The position numbers were made by a program, and so were the translations under genes. The notes under the pieces were generated by a model. It was not told where the DNA came from and ran no database searches. It saw only the letters and a list, made by a program, of their open reading frames with translations. This document shows, piece after piece, positions 26,303-34,587 of a DNA stretch of 64,000 nucleotides (position 1 is the first letter of the stretch; each line of letters opens with the position of its first letter). The stretch is from an uncultured bacterium (GTDB lineage: Bacteria; Planctomycetota; UBA8742; UBA2392), in NCBI GenBank assembly GCA_938014885.1, contig CALLQI010000018.1, positions 1-64,000 on the forward strand, in the 5' to 3' direction.

Positions 26303-27469
26303 ATGATCAACTTCGACAACAACGCTACCACCCCCGTCGCGGAACCCGTCTTGGACGAGTTGGTTCGCGCCACCCGCGAGTTTTACGGCAACACAAGCAG
26401 CGGCCACAGCCTGGGTCTTAAGGCCGGCAAGTACCTTATGGAGTGCCGGCAGCGCGTCGCCAAAATCCTGAACGCTGAGCACCCCGAAGAAATCGTGTTC
26501 ACCAGCGGCGGCACAGAAAGCGACAACGCGGCCATCCGCGGTATCGCCTGCGCCATGAAAGAAAAGGGCCGCAACGGGCTGGTCACCTGCGCCATCGAAC
26601 ACCGCGCGGTGCTGAACCCCTGCGAAGCCCTGAAGCCCGAAGGCTTCACACTGGACGTGCTGCCCGTGGACGCCAACGGCGTCGTCAGCCTGGACGCCGC
26701 GCGCAAAGCCATCCACGGCAAGACCGCGCTGGTCAGCGTGATGCTGGCGAACAACGAAATCGGCACGATCCAGCCGATCACTGAGCTGGCCAAGCTGGCC
26801 CATGATGCCGGCGCGGTGTTGCACAGCGACGGCGTGCAGGCCGCCGGCAAGATGCCGATTGACGTGCGCGCCAGCGGCATCGACAGCCTCAGCCTTTCCG
26901 CGCACAAGTTCTACGGTCCCAAGGGCGTCGGCGTGCTGTACCTGAAGAAAGGCATCCCCTTCCACAGCACGATGCTGGGCGGCACGCACGAAGCCAACCG
27001 CCGCGCGGGCACGGTGGCGCTGCCGCAGATAGCCGCACTGACCGTGGCGCTTGAGTACGTCGAAAACAAGCGCCTGAAAGAAGGCGCGCGCCTGAAAAGC
27101 CTGCGCGATGAGCTTGTGAAGCAACTGCTTGCCAAGGTCCCCGGCGCGCACGTGAATGGCAACCTGGCGCATACCACGATCAACACCGCCAGCATTCGCT
27201 TTGATGGCGTGTACGGCGGCCACTTGCTGCGCAAGATGGACGAGCACGGCATTCTGGCCAGCGCGGGCAGCGCCTGCATGTGGGAAATCACGAAGCCCAG
27301 CCACGTACTCAGCGCACTCGGCCTCAGCGACACGGAGGGCGGCGGCACGATCCGCTTCAGTCTCGGCTTCAGCAATACGCTTGAGGAAGTGACGCAGGTG
27401 GCGGACATCCTGGCCAAGCTGGTGCCAGCCGTCCGCGCCGAGCCCCGCGAGAAACTGGTCGCGCGCTAG
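26303..27469 (+). CDS. Cysteine desulfurase (NifS/IscS family)
   Basis: A 388-residue PLP enzyme that takes sulfur from cysteine for Fe-S clusters or tRNA thiolation. The N-terminus NNATTP is diagnostic. The PLP lysine is in SLSAHKFYGPKGVG at about residue 204, with HSDGVQAAGK upstream. The persulfide cysteine sits in SAGSACMW near residue 328. The size and motifs are of the group I NifS/IscS type. No IscU, SufB or regulator gene is adjacent, so it is an isolated copy. The start codon has no clear Shine-Dalgarno sequence. Confidence 0.9.
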   Translation: MINFDNNATTPVAEPVLDELVRATREFYGNTSSGHSLGLKAGKYLMECRQRVAKILNAEHPEEIVFTSGGTESDNAAIRGIACAMKEKGRNGLVTCAIEHRAVLNPCEALKPEGFTLDVLPVDANGVVSLDAARKAIHGKTALVSVMLANNEIGTIQPITELAKLAHDAGAVLHSDGVQAAGKMPIDVRASGIDSLSLSAHKFYGPKGVGVLYLKKGIPFHSTMLGGTHEANRRAGTVALPQIAALTVALEYVENKRLKEGARLKSLRDELVKQLLAKVPGAHVNGNLAHTTINTASIRFDGVYGGHLLRKMDEHGILASAGSACMWEITKPSHVLSALGLSDTEGGGTIRFSLGFSNTLEEVTQVADILAKLVPAVRAEPREKLVAR

Positions 27470-27481
27470 CCGCGCCGCCCG

Positions 27482-27493
27482 CATAATCGCGCC
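27482..27493 (+). promoter_or_regulatory. Leaderless-type promoter of the zinc-ribbon protein
   Basis: CATAAT at 27482-27487 is followed by six bases and the ATG at 27494. It lies 12 bases past the stop of the desulfurase gene, so the next gene can be transcribed separately. Confidence 0.5.
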
Positions 27494-29350
27494 ATGTCCC
27501 ACGCGTTGCCCGACATCCTGGTGCAATCCAGGCGCGGCATCTGCCCCAATTGCGGGGCTGCCGTGGCACTGGCTGATTCCGGCCGCACGGCGCGCTGCGG
27601 CTTCTGCGGCGGCGAATCGGACCTGAGCTATCGGCTGCGCAAGCTTGAACCCGGGATTGACGACTTTCACCCGCCCGTGAAGCCGCTGCACGGCAAAGGC
27701 GCCACGCGCTGGCTGGGCCTGCAGGGCCGTTACATGCAGTTGAAGTGCCCGGGCTGCGGCGATGAGTTCAAGGCCGACAGCAGCCACAGCATCCAGACCT
27801 GCGGCAGTTGTGGTACCCAAAGCAAATTGGAAACGCGGCTGGTCAGCATCACCACCCAAGACGTGAACCCGCCGCAGCGGCGCACCAGCACCGACTACGA
27901 CAACCAGCGCCGTGACAAGCTGGATTACCCCTGGGAAGTCGGCACCGAGCACCTGATCTGGCGCGTGCTGCACGAGCCCGACCTGCCCAAGCGCGTGAAG
28001 ATCGCGATGGCGTTCGAAAACTGGGGCAGCATCAACCACACCATGGCGCACTTCCTGCCCTGGCTGCTGGAAGGCGTCATGCGCGACCACGACGCCGTGG
28101 CCTTTGGCGTGCTGGATGCCGTGGGCAAGCTGCTGTGCAAGGAAGACCCCACGCTGATCCTGCCCGTTTTGCAGGGCTGCCAGAAGGCCGTGCACGAGCC
28201 CGGACTGAAGCCGCGGCTGCTGTTTGAGCTGAGTCTTGGGCCGGCCGTCTGCGTCAAGCTGCTGCTGGATGCCGTGGAATCCGCCCAGCAACGCGGCGAC
28301 ACCACGGTCATGAACAATGCGATGTGGGGCGTGCATACGCTGATCGGCCGCAACTTCCCCGACCACCCGCGCATCGCCGAAGTGGTGCTGTATCGGCTTT
28401 TCCACCTGGAAGGCCTGGCGCTGGCCTGGGCGATCAACCTGATGCGTACCAGCTACCTGCGCGGGCGCTTTCCCGTGACCGTGCTGATTGCCGCCATCGA
28501 TGAGCTGTCGCTTGAGCGGCCGCAGGTTGTGCACCACTTGATCGACAGCATCTACGCCGGCGAGTGCGCCGACGGCCAAGAGTTCCTGGCGCGAGTCGCG
28601 CTGATCCGCAACGCGCTGGCTTGGGGCGGGCAGGCGGCCGCGGCCGAGTACCTGGGCGTTCCGCCCGTGGACGACGACGCGCTGTACGCGGCCGCCGTCG
28701 AAGTACTTGAGCCGCTGCTCGACGATGAACGCGCGCTGTGGTCGGCCGAGCGCGCGCTGCACCGGCTGATGACCGGTCAAGAGAAACTCGCGGCACCGGC
28801 GTTGCACGGGCTGGTGCAGCGTCGCGGCGAGGCACTGAGCTATCGGTTAAAGCGCGAGTTCATCCGGCGGCACCCGGATACCAAGCTGCTTGATACGTCG
28901 CAGAAGTACTGGTGGCAAAGCGACCCCGTGCGCCCCCTCGACCCGGACATCGAGCGCATGATCGGCGAGTGGAAGGCCGGATTCAAAGACTCGGTCGATG
29001 AAGACCGCCGCCAGCGCGACGCCGCCCGCGAGTTCCGTAACCAGTTCAAAGACGTGGACGCCAGCGACGACTGGGAAGGCCCGGCCACATTGCCGCTGAA
29101 GCCGGAAGTGATCCAGGCCCAGCAGGAAGAGGCCGCCCGCGAACAACGCGAGGCCGAACAGGACGCCAACCGGGGTGCCGCCCACGCGGAACAAGAGCGC
29201 ATCACCGCCGAGTACATGGCCTGGGTGACTGAGCTGATGCAGCGCATGCCCGGCATGACGCCTGCGCAGCAGCAGCAGGCCAGCGCCGACATACAAGCGC
29301 GCGCCCAAGCGATGCAGGACGCGATCATGAAGCTGTGGAACACTGGGTGA
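27494..29350 (+). CDS. Zinc-ribbon protein with helical repeats (unknown function)
   Basis: A 618-residue soluble protein of no family I can name. Two zinc-ribbon units are seen: CPNCGAAV with CGFC (residues 18-40) and CPGCGDEF with CGSCG (about 86-112). Residues about 145-480 are helical and resemble HEAT-type repeats. The C-terminal 130 residues are a Gln/Glu/Ala-rich coiled coil. It may be a scaffold. The AAC(3)-family gene begins four bases after its stop, so the two are co-transcribed and probably translationally coupled. Confidence 0.8.
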   Translation: MSHALPDILVQSRRGICPNCGAAVALADSGRTARCGFCGGESDLSYRLRKLEPGIDDFHPPVKPLHGKGATRWLGLQGRYMQLKCPGCGDEFKADSSHSIQTCGSCGTQSKLETRLVSITTQDVNPPQRRTSTDYDNQRRDKLDYPWEVGTEHLIWRVLHEPDLPKRVKIAMAFENWGSINHTMAHFLPWLLEGVMRDHDAVAFGVLDAVGKLLCKEDPTLILPVLQGCQKAVHEPGLKPRLLFELSLGPAVCVKLLLDAVESAQQRGDTTVMNNAMWGVHTLIGRNFPDHPRIAEVVLYRLFHLEGLALAWAINLMRTSYLRGRFPVTVLIAAIDELSLERPQVVHHLIDSIYAGECADGQEFLARVALIRNALAWGGQAAAAEYLGVPPVDDDALYAAAVEVLEPLLDDERALWSAERALHRLMTGQEKLAAPALHGLVQRRGEALSYRLKREFIRRHPDTKLLDTSQKYWWQSDPVRPLDPDIERMIGEWKAGFKDSVDEDRRQRDAAREFRNQFKDVDASDDWEGPATLPLKPEVIQAQQEEAAREQREAEQDANRGAAHAEQERITAEYMAWVTELMQRMPGMTPAQQQQASADIQARAQAMQDAIMKLWNTG

Positions 29351-29354
29351 ACCA

Positions 29355-30167
29355 TTGACCGAAGCCGACGCCATCGCACGCAGCGAAACCCCTGCCACGA
29401 TCGAATCGCTGGCCGCAGACCTGCGCGAACTGGGCGTGCGCGAGGGCAGCACGCTGCTGGTGCATTCCTCGCTGAGTTCGCTGGGGTGGGTCTGCGGCGG
29501 GCCTGAGGCCGTGGTGCTGGCCCTGCAACGCGCTGTCGGCGACAACGGCACGCTGGTGATGCCGGCCCAAACCGGCGGCAACTCCGAGCCAGAATTCTGG
29601 GAACACCCGCCCGTGCCTGCTGACTGGTGGCCCCTGATCCGCGAGCATGCGCCGCCCTTTGACGCGCGTTCCACGCCGACGCGCAACATGGGCGCCATTG
29701 CCGAGTGCTTTCGCACCATGCCCGGCGTCGCGCGCAGCAGCCACCCGCAAGTCAGCTTCACAGCCTGGGGGCGCTACGCCCGCGCGATCCTGGCCGACCA
29801 CCGCCTCGCAAATGGCCTGGGCGAAGAGTCGCCACTGGCCCGCGTCTACGACCTCGAAGGCGACGTGCTGCTGCTCGGGGTCGAGCACAACCGCAACACC
29901 AGCCTGCACCTGAGTGAGTACCGCGCCAACTGGCCCGGCCACAAACCGCGCCAGCAGGGCGCCGCGATGATGGTCGATGGCATGCGGATGTGGGTGCGCT
30001 TTGATGAACTGGACAAGACCACGTCCGACTTCAACGAAATCGGCTGGGACTTCGTGCAGGTCGGGCAGGTGAAGACCGGCAAGGTCGCCTGCGCCAAGGC
30101 GCAACTGATGCCGCAGCGCGCGCTGGTCGATTTCGGCGCGCAGTGGATCAGTAATCACCGGAAATAG
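29355..30167 (+). CDS. AAC(3)-family N-acetyltransferase
   Basis: A 270-residue acetyl-CoA-dependent enzyme of the aminoglycoside 3-N-acetyltransferase fold. LLVHSSLSSLGWVCGG near residues 34-49, RSSHPQVSFTAWG near 130-142 and LLLGVEHNRNTSLH near 173-186 are the family blocks, including the conserved His and Glu of the active site. The start is TTG, four bases after the previous stop. Family members include true resistance enzymes and many chromosomal proteins of unknown substrate (YokD type). With no mobile element near and a house-keeping-like setting, resistance should not be assumed. Confidence 0.88.
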   Translation: MTEADAIARSETPATIESLAADLRELGVREGSTLLVHSSLSSLGWVCGGPEAVVLALQRAVGDNGTLVMPAQTGGNSEPEFWEHPPVPADWWPLIREHAPPFDARSTPTRNMGAIAECFRTMPGVARSSHPQVSFTAWGRYARAILADHRLANGLGEESPLARVYDLEGDVLLLGVEHNRNTSLHLSEYRANWPGHKPRQQGAAMMVDGMRMWVRFDELDKTTSDFNEIGWDFVQVGQVKTGKVACAKAQLMPQRALVDFGAQWISNHRK

Positions 30168-30312
30168 CCCTGCTTGACGGGCCCGCCACCGATTCGCGAC
30201 CTCGCACAACCCCTTTGCGACTCCGCGAAGGTTGCTGCGCCACGTTCATCATTCCAGTGTGCGTGTTGGCGAAGACGGGGTATGCTTCCGGTGTCCACTT
30301 CGGGAGATCGTC

Positions 30313-30762
30313 ATGGTCGGCTACAAAGTCCTCAGCAAGTCAGGCCTCAAGGGCCCCTTCCGCAAAAGCTCGATCATCAAGGCCATCACCACGGCCATGT
30401 TGCCTTTGCAGGCCCGCCTGCTGGACCTTGAGACCGGCCGCTACCTGTGCGCCGCTGAGCTCGTGGGCGAAGCCATCGAAAAGACGCCGCGCGCCAGGCC
30501 CGAGACCAAGCCCGAACCCAAGGCCGAGCATCACGTCCAGCCGGCCGCACCGCTGACCTTCGCCGACGAGGCCAAGTCGCCCCAGACCAACACCACCCTC
30601 GACGCGCACCCCCCGGCTGAGCCCGAGCACCGTGTGATCCTGACCGGCAAGACCCCGCTGCTGACCCGCCGTGCCGTGCGCCTGCCGGCCCCGCGCAAAC
30701 TGGCGCAGATGTCACTCGCCGAAGGCCCCGAAGAACTCGACCTCAACCAACCGGCCGCATGA
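30313..30762 (+). CDS. GYF-like domain protein (tandem paralogue 1)
   Basis: A 149-residue protein whose first 55 residues (GYKVLSKSGLKGPFRKSS, then LLDLETGRYLCAAEL) match the 71-residue protein encoded 18 bases downstream. The Gly-hydrophobic-Lys-Gly-Pro-aromatic core and the later Asp-Leu-Glu-Thr-Gly resemble the bacterial GYF_2 domain, a proline-rich-peptide binder; this is tentative. The rest is a Pro/Ala/Glu-rich tail. GGGAG precedes the ATG at 30313; an in-frame upstream ATG lies in sequence without coding character. Confidence 0.65.
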   Translation: MVGYKVLSKSGLKGPFRKSSIIKAITTAMLPLQARLLDLETGRYLCAAELVGEAIEKTPRARPETKPEPKAEHHVQPAAPLTFADEAKSPQTNTTLDAHPPAEPEHRVILTGKTPLLTRRAVRLPAPRKLAQMSLAEGPEELDLNQPAA

Positions 30763-30767
30763 TTTGC

Positions 30768-30779
30768 TAAACTGGCTGC
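30768..30779 (+). promoter_or_regulatory. Leaderless-type promoter of the second GYF-like gene
   Basis: TAAACT at 30768-30773 ends 6 nt before the ATG at 30780, with no Shine-Dalgarno sequence, just after the stop codon of its paralogue. Confidence 0.55.
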
Positions 30780-30995
30780 ATGATCGGCTACAAGGTTGTG
30801 ACGAAGCAGGGCCTGAAGGGACCGTACCAGAAGAGTTCGATCCTGAAGGCAATCACCAGCGCGCAACTGCCGCTGAACGCGAGGCTGCTTGACCTGGAAA
30901 CAGGCCGCTACCTCAGCGCGGCCGAATTGGCGGGCGAATCACTCGACCCGCCAAAACCCAAGCAGGACGACGGGGACGGCCTCAAACTGGTGTAG
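30780..30995 (+). CDS. Small GYF-like domain protein (tandem paralogue 2)
   Basis: A 71-residue protein consisting of the domain alone: GYKVVTKQGLKGPYQKSS followed by LLDLETGRYLSAAEL, and a short charged tail. It is about 70 percent identical by eye to the N-terminus of the previous gene, so one arose from the other by tandem duplication. No signal peptide or membrane helix is present. It stops one base from the convergent cytochrome gene. Confidence 0.65.
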   Translation: MIGYKVVTKQGLKGPYQKSSILKAITSAQLPLNARLLDLETGRYLSAAELAGESLDPPKPKQDDGDGLKLV

Positions 30996-30996
30996 G

Positions 30997-31311
30997 CTAC
31001 TCAAGCTGCTGGCGGTGCCAGTCCAGCGCGTTGACGATGCGGACTTGCTCATCGTCGCTGATCTTGGCCCCGCGCTTTCGCGCCATGTCGCGAACCAGCT
31101 CTTCGATATCGCGGCGTTCGCTGTACAGCTCAAGGTGGTTGAAGTAGCGGTCCATGCCGTGGCATGGCAGGCACTTGTCCTTCGTCAGCTGCCAGTCTTC
31201 CTGCACGGTTTCCGAGGCCAGCGTGAACTCGGGGTCGTATTTCTTGGCTGACGCCGCACAGGCCGAAACCACGGTCAACGTCGCAAGGCACAGCAGGCAG
31301 GCAAGGCGCAT
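30997..31311 (-). CDS. Small c-type cytochrome lipoprotein
   Basis: A 104-residue exported lipoprotein. The lipobox ends at Cys18 (TVVSAC) and one heme-c site CLPCH lies at residues 47-51. The remaining 50 residues are helical and end in HRQQLE. I start it at 31311 because GGAAAG lies six bases before; an ATG at 31317 is also possible. The gene follows the larger cytochrome lipoprotein by 23 bases on the same strand, so the two should act together, probably in electron transfer at the outer surface or periplasm. Confidence 0.72.
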   Translation of the reverse strand: MRLACLLCLATLTVVSACAASAKKYDPEFTLASETVQEDWQLTKDKCLPCHGMDRYFNHLELYSERRDIEELVRDMARKRGAKISDDEQVRIVNALDWHRQQLE

Positions 31312-31334
31312 AGGCATCTTTCCGCAACACGGGC

Positions 31335-32978
31335 TTAGTTGTTGAGCGCCCCGGCGTTGATCCAGTCTTTCACCATCTGGATCTGCGCGGCCGCCAGCGG
31401 GGGCTCGTTGTATGGCATCTGGGGGGTGATCGTACCCTCCAGCCGCTGCACGATAATGCTGTTTGCCGCGTCGCCTGCAATGATGATGTTGGGCCACGAG
31501 TTGCCGGTGCTCATGGCAAGCGGATAGGACGACAGGTTCAGGTTCTGCACCGGAAAGCTGCCGCCGTGGCACGACGTGCAATTCTGGCCGAACAGGAACT
31601 GCAGGTTGGCGGCCCAACTCACGTACACCGTGGCCGTCGTGTTGCCGCTGATGCCCGTGCCGGGCTCGGTGGCCGTCACCAGGCTGCTGCCTGCGGCCAT
31701 GCCGGTGCCGACCCCTGCGGGCGTGATGCCCAGCGCGGCCGGGGTGCCGCTGACCCAGGTCACAAGGTCGGTGATGTCGTCACTACTGAGGTCACTGTAA
31801 CTTGCCGTGGCCGCGAAGTTGGCCGTGCCGTCGATATAGACGCTGGGATTGGCCGGCGTCACGGTGATCGAACTCAGTGTGTACGCGCCCACAGTCATCA
31901 CCGCGCTGCTTGTGGCGATGTCGAGTGTCGCGGTGATGTCCGCGCTGCCTGCTATGAATTGCGCCGTGGCCAGGCCCTGCGGCGCGGCCGTGGCCACGCC
32001 GGCATTGCTGCTGTCCCAGGTAGCGGTGGCGGTCACGTCGCCGCTGCTGCCGTCGCTGAATGTGGCCAAGGCGCGAAACGGTACGCGCATGCCCTGCCCC
32101 ACCGTGCGCGCTGCCGGCGCGACGACAACATCCGTCGCGAACATCAGCGCCGGGCCAATCGCCAGCAGGTGCGCGCTGAGCCCCGCAAAGTCGCCGGCCA
32201 CCAGCCCCGACTGATTCGCCGCCGAGCCCAGAAACGCCGTCAGTGCCGCCGCAAGCGCAACGTTTGCCGCATCGGACGCAAGCGGGTTGCCGCCCAGCAG
32301 GATCACGCCGGCACCGTCCATGCCGTCAAAGCTGCCATCGGCGGCGTCTTGTGCGAGCGCGGCCGCGTACGCATCCGGCGCCACGCCAAGATCGGCTGCA
32401 GCGCGCGAGATCGCGGCCAGCACCGCGCCAGCGTCCGCGCCCGGGCCGGCCGTTGCCGGGCCCTCACTCAAGATGACAGGCGTCGTGTCCAGGCCAGCAA
32501 GCGCAAAGTACGCCGCCACCATGCTGCGCGCGCGCGTAATCGCCGTGACCACCGGGTCGCCCAGGCTGATCAGCCGCAGAGCCCGCGCGGCCGCAATCGA
32601 TGACAGCGGCGAGATGACGGCACCCGACTGCGGCGCACCCAGAACGGCCTCAAGCGGCGCGGTCTGGGTCAGAGTGCCCGCGACTTCGTCGTCAAAGCTT
32701 CCGCCGGTGACGCGCAGCAGCAGCGGACCGGTGTGTCCGCCGACGTCGATCGAGAATCCGCCCCCGCCATCAATGCCGTCCGTGCCAAGGCTCGCGCCCG
32801 CTGTACCGGTGGCATCGATTGCAAAGGCCTCAACCTGGCCTGACGTAAACCGGCCCTTGAAGACGCTGCCGGACACGCGATTGCCGCCGTCATCGCCCGA
32901 ACCGCCGCCGCCATCATCGCCCGCGCACGACGCAAACAGGCACAGCGCAACTAGGCATAGCGAGCACAGGTGTTTCAT
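31335..32978 (-). CDS. Ig-like lipoprotein with C-terminal heme-c domain
   Basis: A 547-residue exported lipoprotein; the lipobox is LFASCAG with Cys18, followed by a Gly/Asp linker. Residues about 35-270 are an Ala-rich domain I do not recognise. Residues about 280-445 hold two Big_2-type Ig folds (ATATWDSSNAGVATAAPQG and VTPANPSVYIDGTANF). The end is a cytochrome domain with CTSCH at 467-471 and PQMPY near 519-523 as a possible axial Met, closing with KDWINAGA, as in planctomycete PSCyt1-like domains. GAGG precedes the start. It is upstream of the small cytochrome lipoprotein in one operon. Confidence 0.8.
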   Translation of the reverse strand: MKHLCSLCLVALCLFASCAGDDGGGGSGDDGGNRVSGSVFKGRFTSGQVEAFAIDATGTAGASLGTDGIDGGGGFSIDVGGHTGPLLLRVTGGSFDDEVAGTLTQTAPLEAVLGAPQSGAVISPLSSIAAARALRLISLGDPVVTAITRARSMVAAYFALAGLDTTPVILSEGPATAGPGADAGAVLAAISRAAADLGVAPDAYAAALAQDAADGSFDGMDGAGVILLGGNPLASDAANVALAAALTAFLGSAANQSGLVAGDFAGLSAHLLAIGPALMFATDVVVAPAARTVGQGMRVPFRALATFSDGSSGDVTATATWDSSNAGVATAAPQGLATAQFIAGSADITATLDIATSSAVMTVGAYTLSSITVTPANPSVYIDGTANFAATASYSDLSSDDITDLVTWVSGTPAALGITPAGVGTGMAAGSSLVTATEPGTGISGNTTATVYVSWAANLQFLFGQNCTSCHGGSFPVQNLNLSSYPLAMSTGNSWPNIIIAGDAANSIIVQRLEGTITPQMPYNEPPLAAAQIQMVKDWINAGALNN

Positions 32979-33097
32979 CGCGACCTCAACCGTAAGGGTG
33001 CATCAGACAAGTAGCCGCAACAGGCCGCTACTTACATTGCCAGCGATTTGGTCCGGTCGGCCACCGCAATCTGCCGATCAGTGGCCCCGGGGGATTC

Positions 33098-34417
33098 ATG
33101 GCCCGACGGCGTCGCCGTATCCAGATTGAACTGCACGGTCGCGCGGCCACCGTGGCAGCTGCGGCCTTCGGCGTGTTGCTGCTGGGCCTGCTGATCGGCT
33201 GCGTGGTCTACCAGGCCACCGGCCCAGCTGAGCCGGGCAACGACCCGCCGCAGCGCACCCGCGCCGAGCCACTAACAGCACTGGACCGCATCGAAGGCTG
33301 GGTGCCCTCATGGTCCGACGAAGCCGCCATCACCCGCGAAGCCGTGGGCGCGGGCTTCACCGATCTGCTGTTCTTTCACGGCACTGTTGCCGAATCCGGC
33401 ACGGTGAAACTGGAAGACCCGGCGGGCCTCGAGAAAGGACGCGCGGCGGCCGTGCTGGGGGCCGTGCGCACCTGGCTGACGGTCACGAACCACGGCAAAT
33501 CGCTTGAGGCCGCGCTGATCGGCGATCTGGGCGCGCACGCGGCAGCCGTCGTGGCCGTGTTTGAGCAAAGCCGCTGCCAGCATCTGGACCTGGACTATGA
33601 GTCACTGACCACGGCGCAGGCCAACGCGCTGCCCGCGCTGGTGCGCAAGCTGGCGGGCATGGTACGCCCCGGTACCCGCATCGCGCTTACGCTTCAGCCC
33701 GTGGATGAAGTCCGCCGGCCTGAGCAGCGAGAGGTGGTGCGCGAGCTGTTGTCGATGCGCGAGGTCTACACCGTGCGCTTCATGATGTACGACTATCACT
33801 GGCGCAACAGCCTGCCCGGCGCGCTGTGCCCGATGCCCGCGTACCGTCGTGTGCTGGACACCTGGGCCGGCCAAGCCCACAAGCTGACGATGTGCCTGCC
33901 GCTGTACGGCTACAATTGGCCGCGCCCAGAAGACGCATCGCTGCCGCGCGCCGACACCGTGACCCTGCGCGACGTGCCGGCCCTGCTGGCCGGCGGCATG
34001 CAAAGCGCCTGGATGCGCGAAGAGGGCGAACTGGCCGGCCGCTTGGAGGGCGCGCGGATGGCGGCGCTGCCTTCGCACCGTGCGATCACGGCACGCGTGG
34101 AAGCGGCGCTGGATTATGGTGTGCCCGCGGTCAGCTTCTGGCAACTGGGCTGCGCGAAGCTTGGGCCCGTGGTGAGCGCGTGCAGGCGCGGGGCGGATGT
34201 CAGCGAAGGCGAGCACCCCGAACTGGCCAGCTGGGAGACCTGGATTGAGCCCTACAAGCGGCGCGTGTGCCGCGTGATCGCCGGCCGCGAAGGCGAAAGC
34301 CTGGACGCGATCGCCAAGCGTGAAGGCATCGAACGCGGCGTGATGTACCGCTTCAACGAGCAGCTCACGCAACCCGGCAACACGGGCGGCCAGACTGTGT
34401 ACGTGCCGCGCCGCTGA
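33098..34417 (+). CDS. GH18-like glycosidase with LysM domain (YaaH type)
   Basis: A 439-residue protein anchored by one helix (about residues 16-38) after an Arg-rich start, with the rest outside the cytoplasm. Residues 62-360 form a glycoside hydrolase 18-like barrel: HLDLDYES at 162-169 keeps the catalytic Glu168 of DxxDxDxE, FMMYDYHW near 225 and LPLYGYNW near 265 match the YaaH branch. A LysM peptidoglycan/chitin-binding domain covers about 388-439 (REGESLDAIAKREGI). It probably cuts or binds a GlcNAc polymer of the envelope. YaaH relatives are best known from spores, but no other sporulation gene is here. Confidence 0.8.
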   Translation: MARRRRRIQIELHGRAATVAAAAFGVLLLGLLIGCVVYQATGPAEPGNDPPQRTRAEPLTALDRIEGWVPSWSDEAAITREAVGAGFTDLLFFHGTVAESGTVKLEDPAGLEKGRAAAVLGAVRTWLTVTNHGKSLEAALIGDLGAHAAAVVAVFEQSRCQHLDLDYESLTTAQANALPALVRKLAGMVRPGTRIALTLQPVDEVRRPEQREVVRELLSMREVYTVRFMMYDYHWRNSLPGALCPMPAYRRVLDTWAGQAHKLTMCLPLYGYNWPRPEDASLPRADTVTLRDVPALLAGGMQSAWMREEGELAGRLEGARMAALPSHRAITARVEAALDYGVPAVSFWQLGCAKLGPVVSACRRGADVSEGEHPELASWETWIEPYKRRVCRVIAGREGESLDAIAKREGIERGVMYRFNEQLTQPGNTGGQTVYVPRR

Positions 34418-34434
34418 CATGCCGCAGCGCTGGC

Positions 34435-34462
34435 TTGCCGCAGAAGGGTGCGTTGCTACACT
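34435..34462 (+). promoter_or_regulatory. tRNA-Pro promoter
   Basis: TTGCCG (34435-34440), a 16-base spacer and TACACT (34457-34462), about 13 bases before the mature tRNA. It gives a reference for the housekeeping promoter of this organism. Confidence 0.65.
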
Positions 34463-34475
34463 CCCCCTCCCACGT

Positions 34476-34552
34476 CGGGGCGTAGCTCAGCCTGGTAGAG
34501 CGCTTCGTTCGGGACGAAGAGGCCGCTGGTTCGAATCCAGTCGCCCCGACCA
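34476..34552 (+). tRNA. tRNA-Pro (anticodon CGG), CCA encoded
   Basis: A 77-base cloverleaf. The acceptor arm CGGGGCG pairs with CGCCCCG, the anticodon arm CTTCG/CGAAG holds the loop TTCGGGA with anticodon CGG, and the T arm loop is TTCGAAT. The discriminator A is followed by an encoded CCA. The opening C and sequence are typical of bacterial tRNA-Pro. It stands alone and has no integrated element beside it. Confidence 0.95.
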
Positions 34553-34587
34553 GTTTCCCTGATCCCGAGTTTCGACTGCATCGACTT

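Noticed and set aside
24983..28807. A 1274-codon open frame on the minus strand
   Set aside because: It lies opposite pilT, the cysteine desulfurase and the zinc-ribbon protein, all with clear motifs. Its translation is Ala/Val/Gln/His-rich with no domain, as expected from the antisense of GC-rich genes.
29355..30167. Acquired antibiotic-resistance gene
   Set aside because: The family match is good, but there is no mobile element, integron site or base-composition change, and the gene is coupled to a native-looking neighbour.
31566..32603. A 345-codon plus-strand frame opposite the cytochrome lipoprotein
   Set aside because: Arg/His/Ala-rich shadow; the minus-strand gene has lipobox, Ig blocks and CxxCH.
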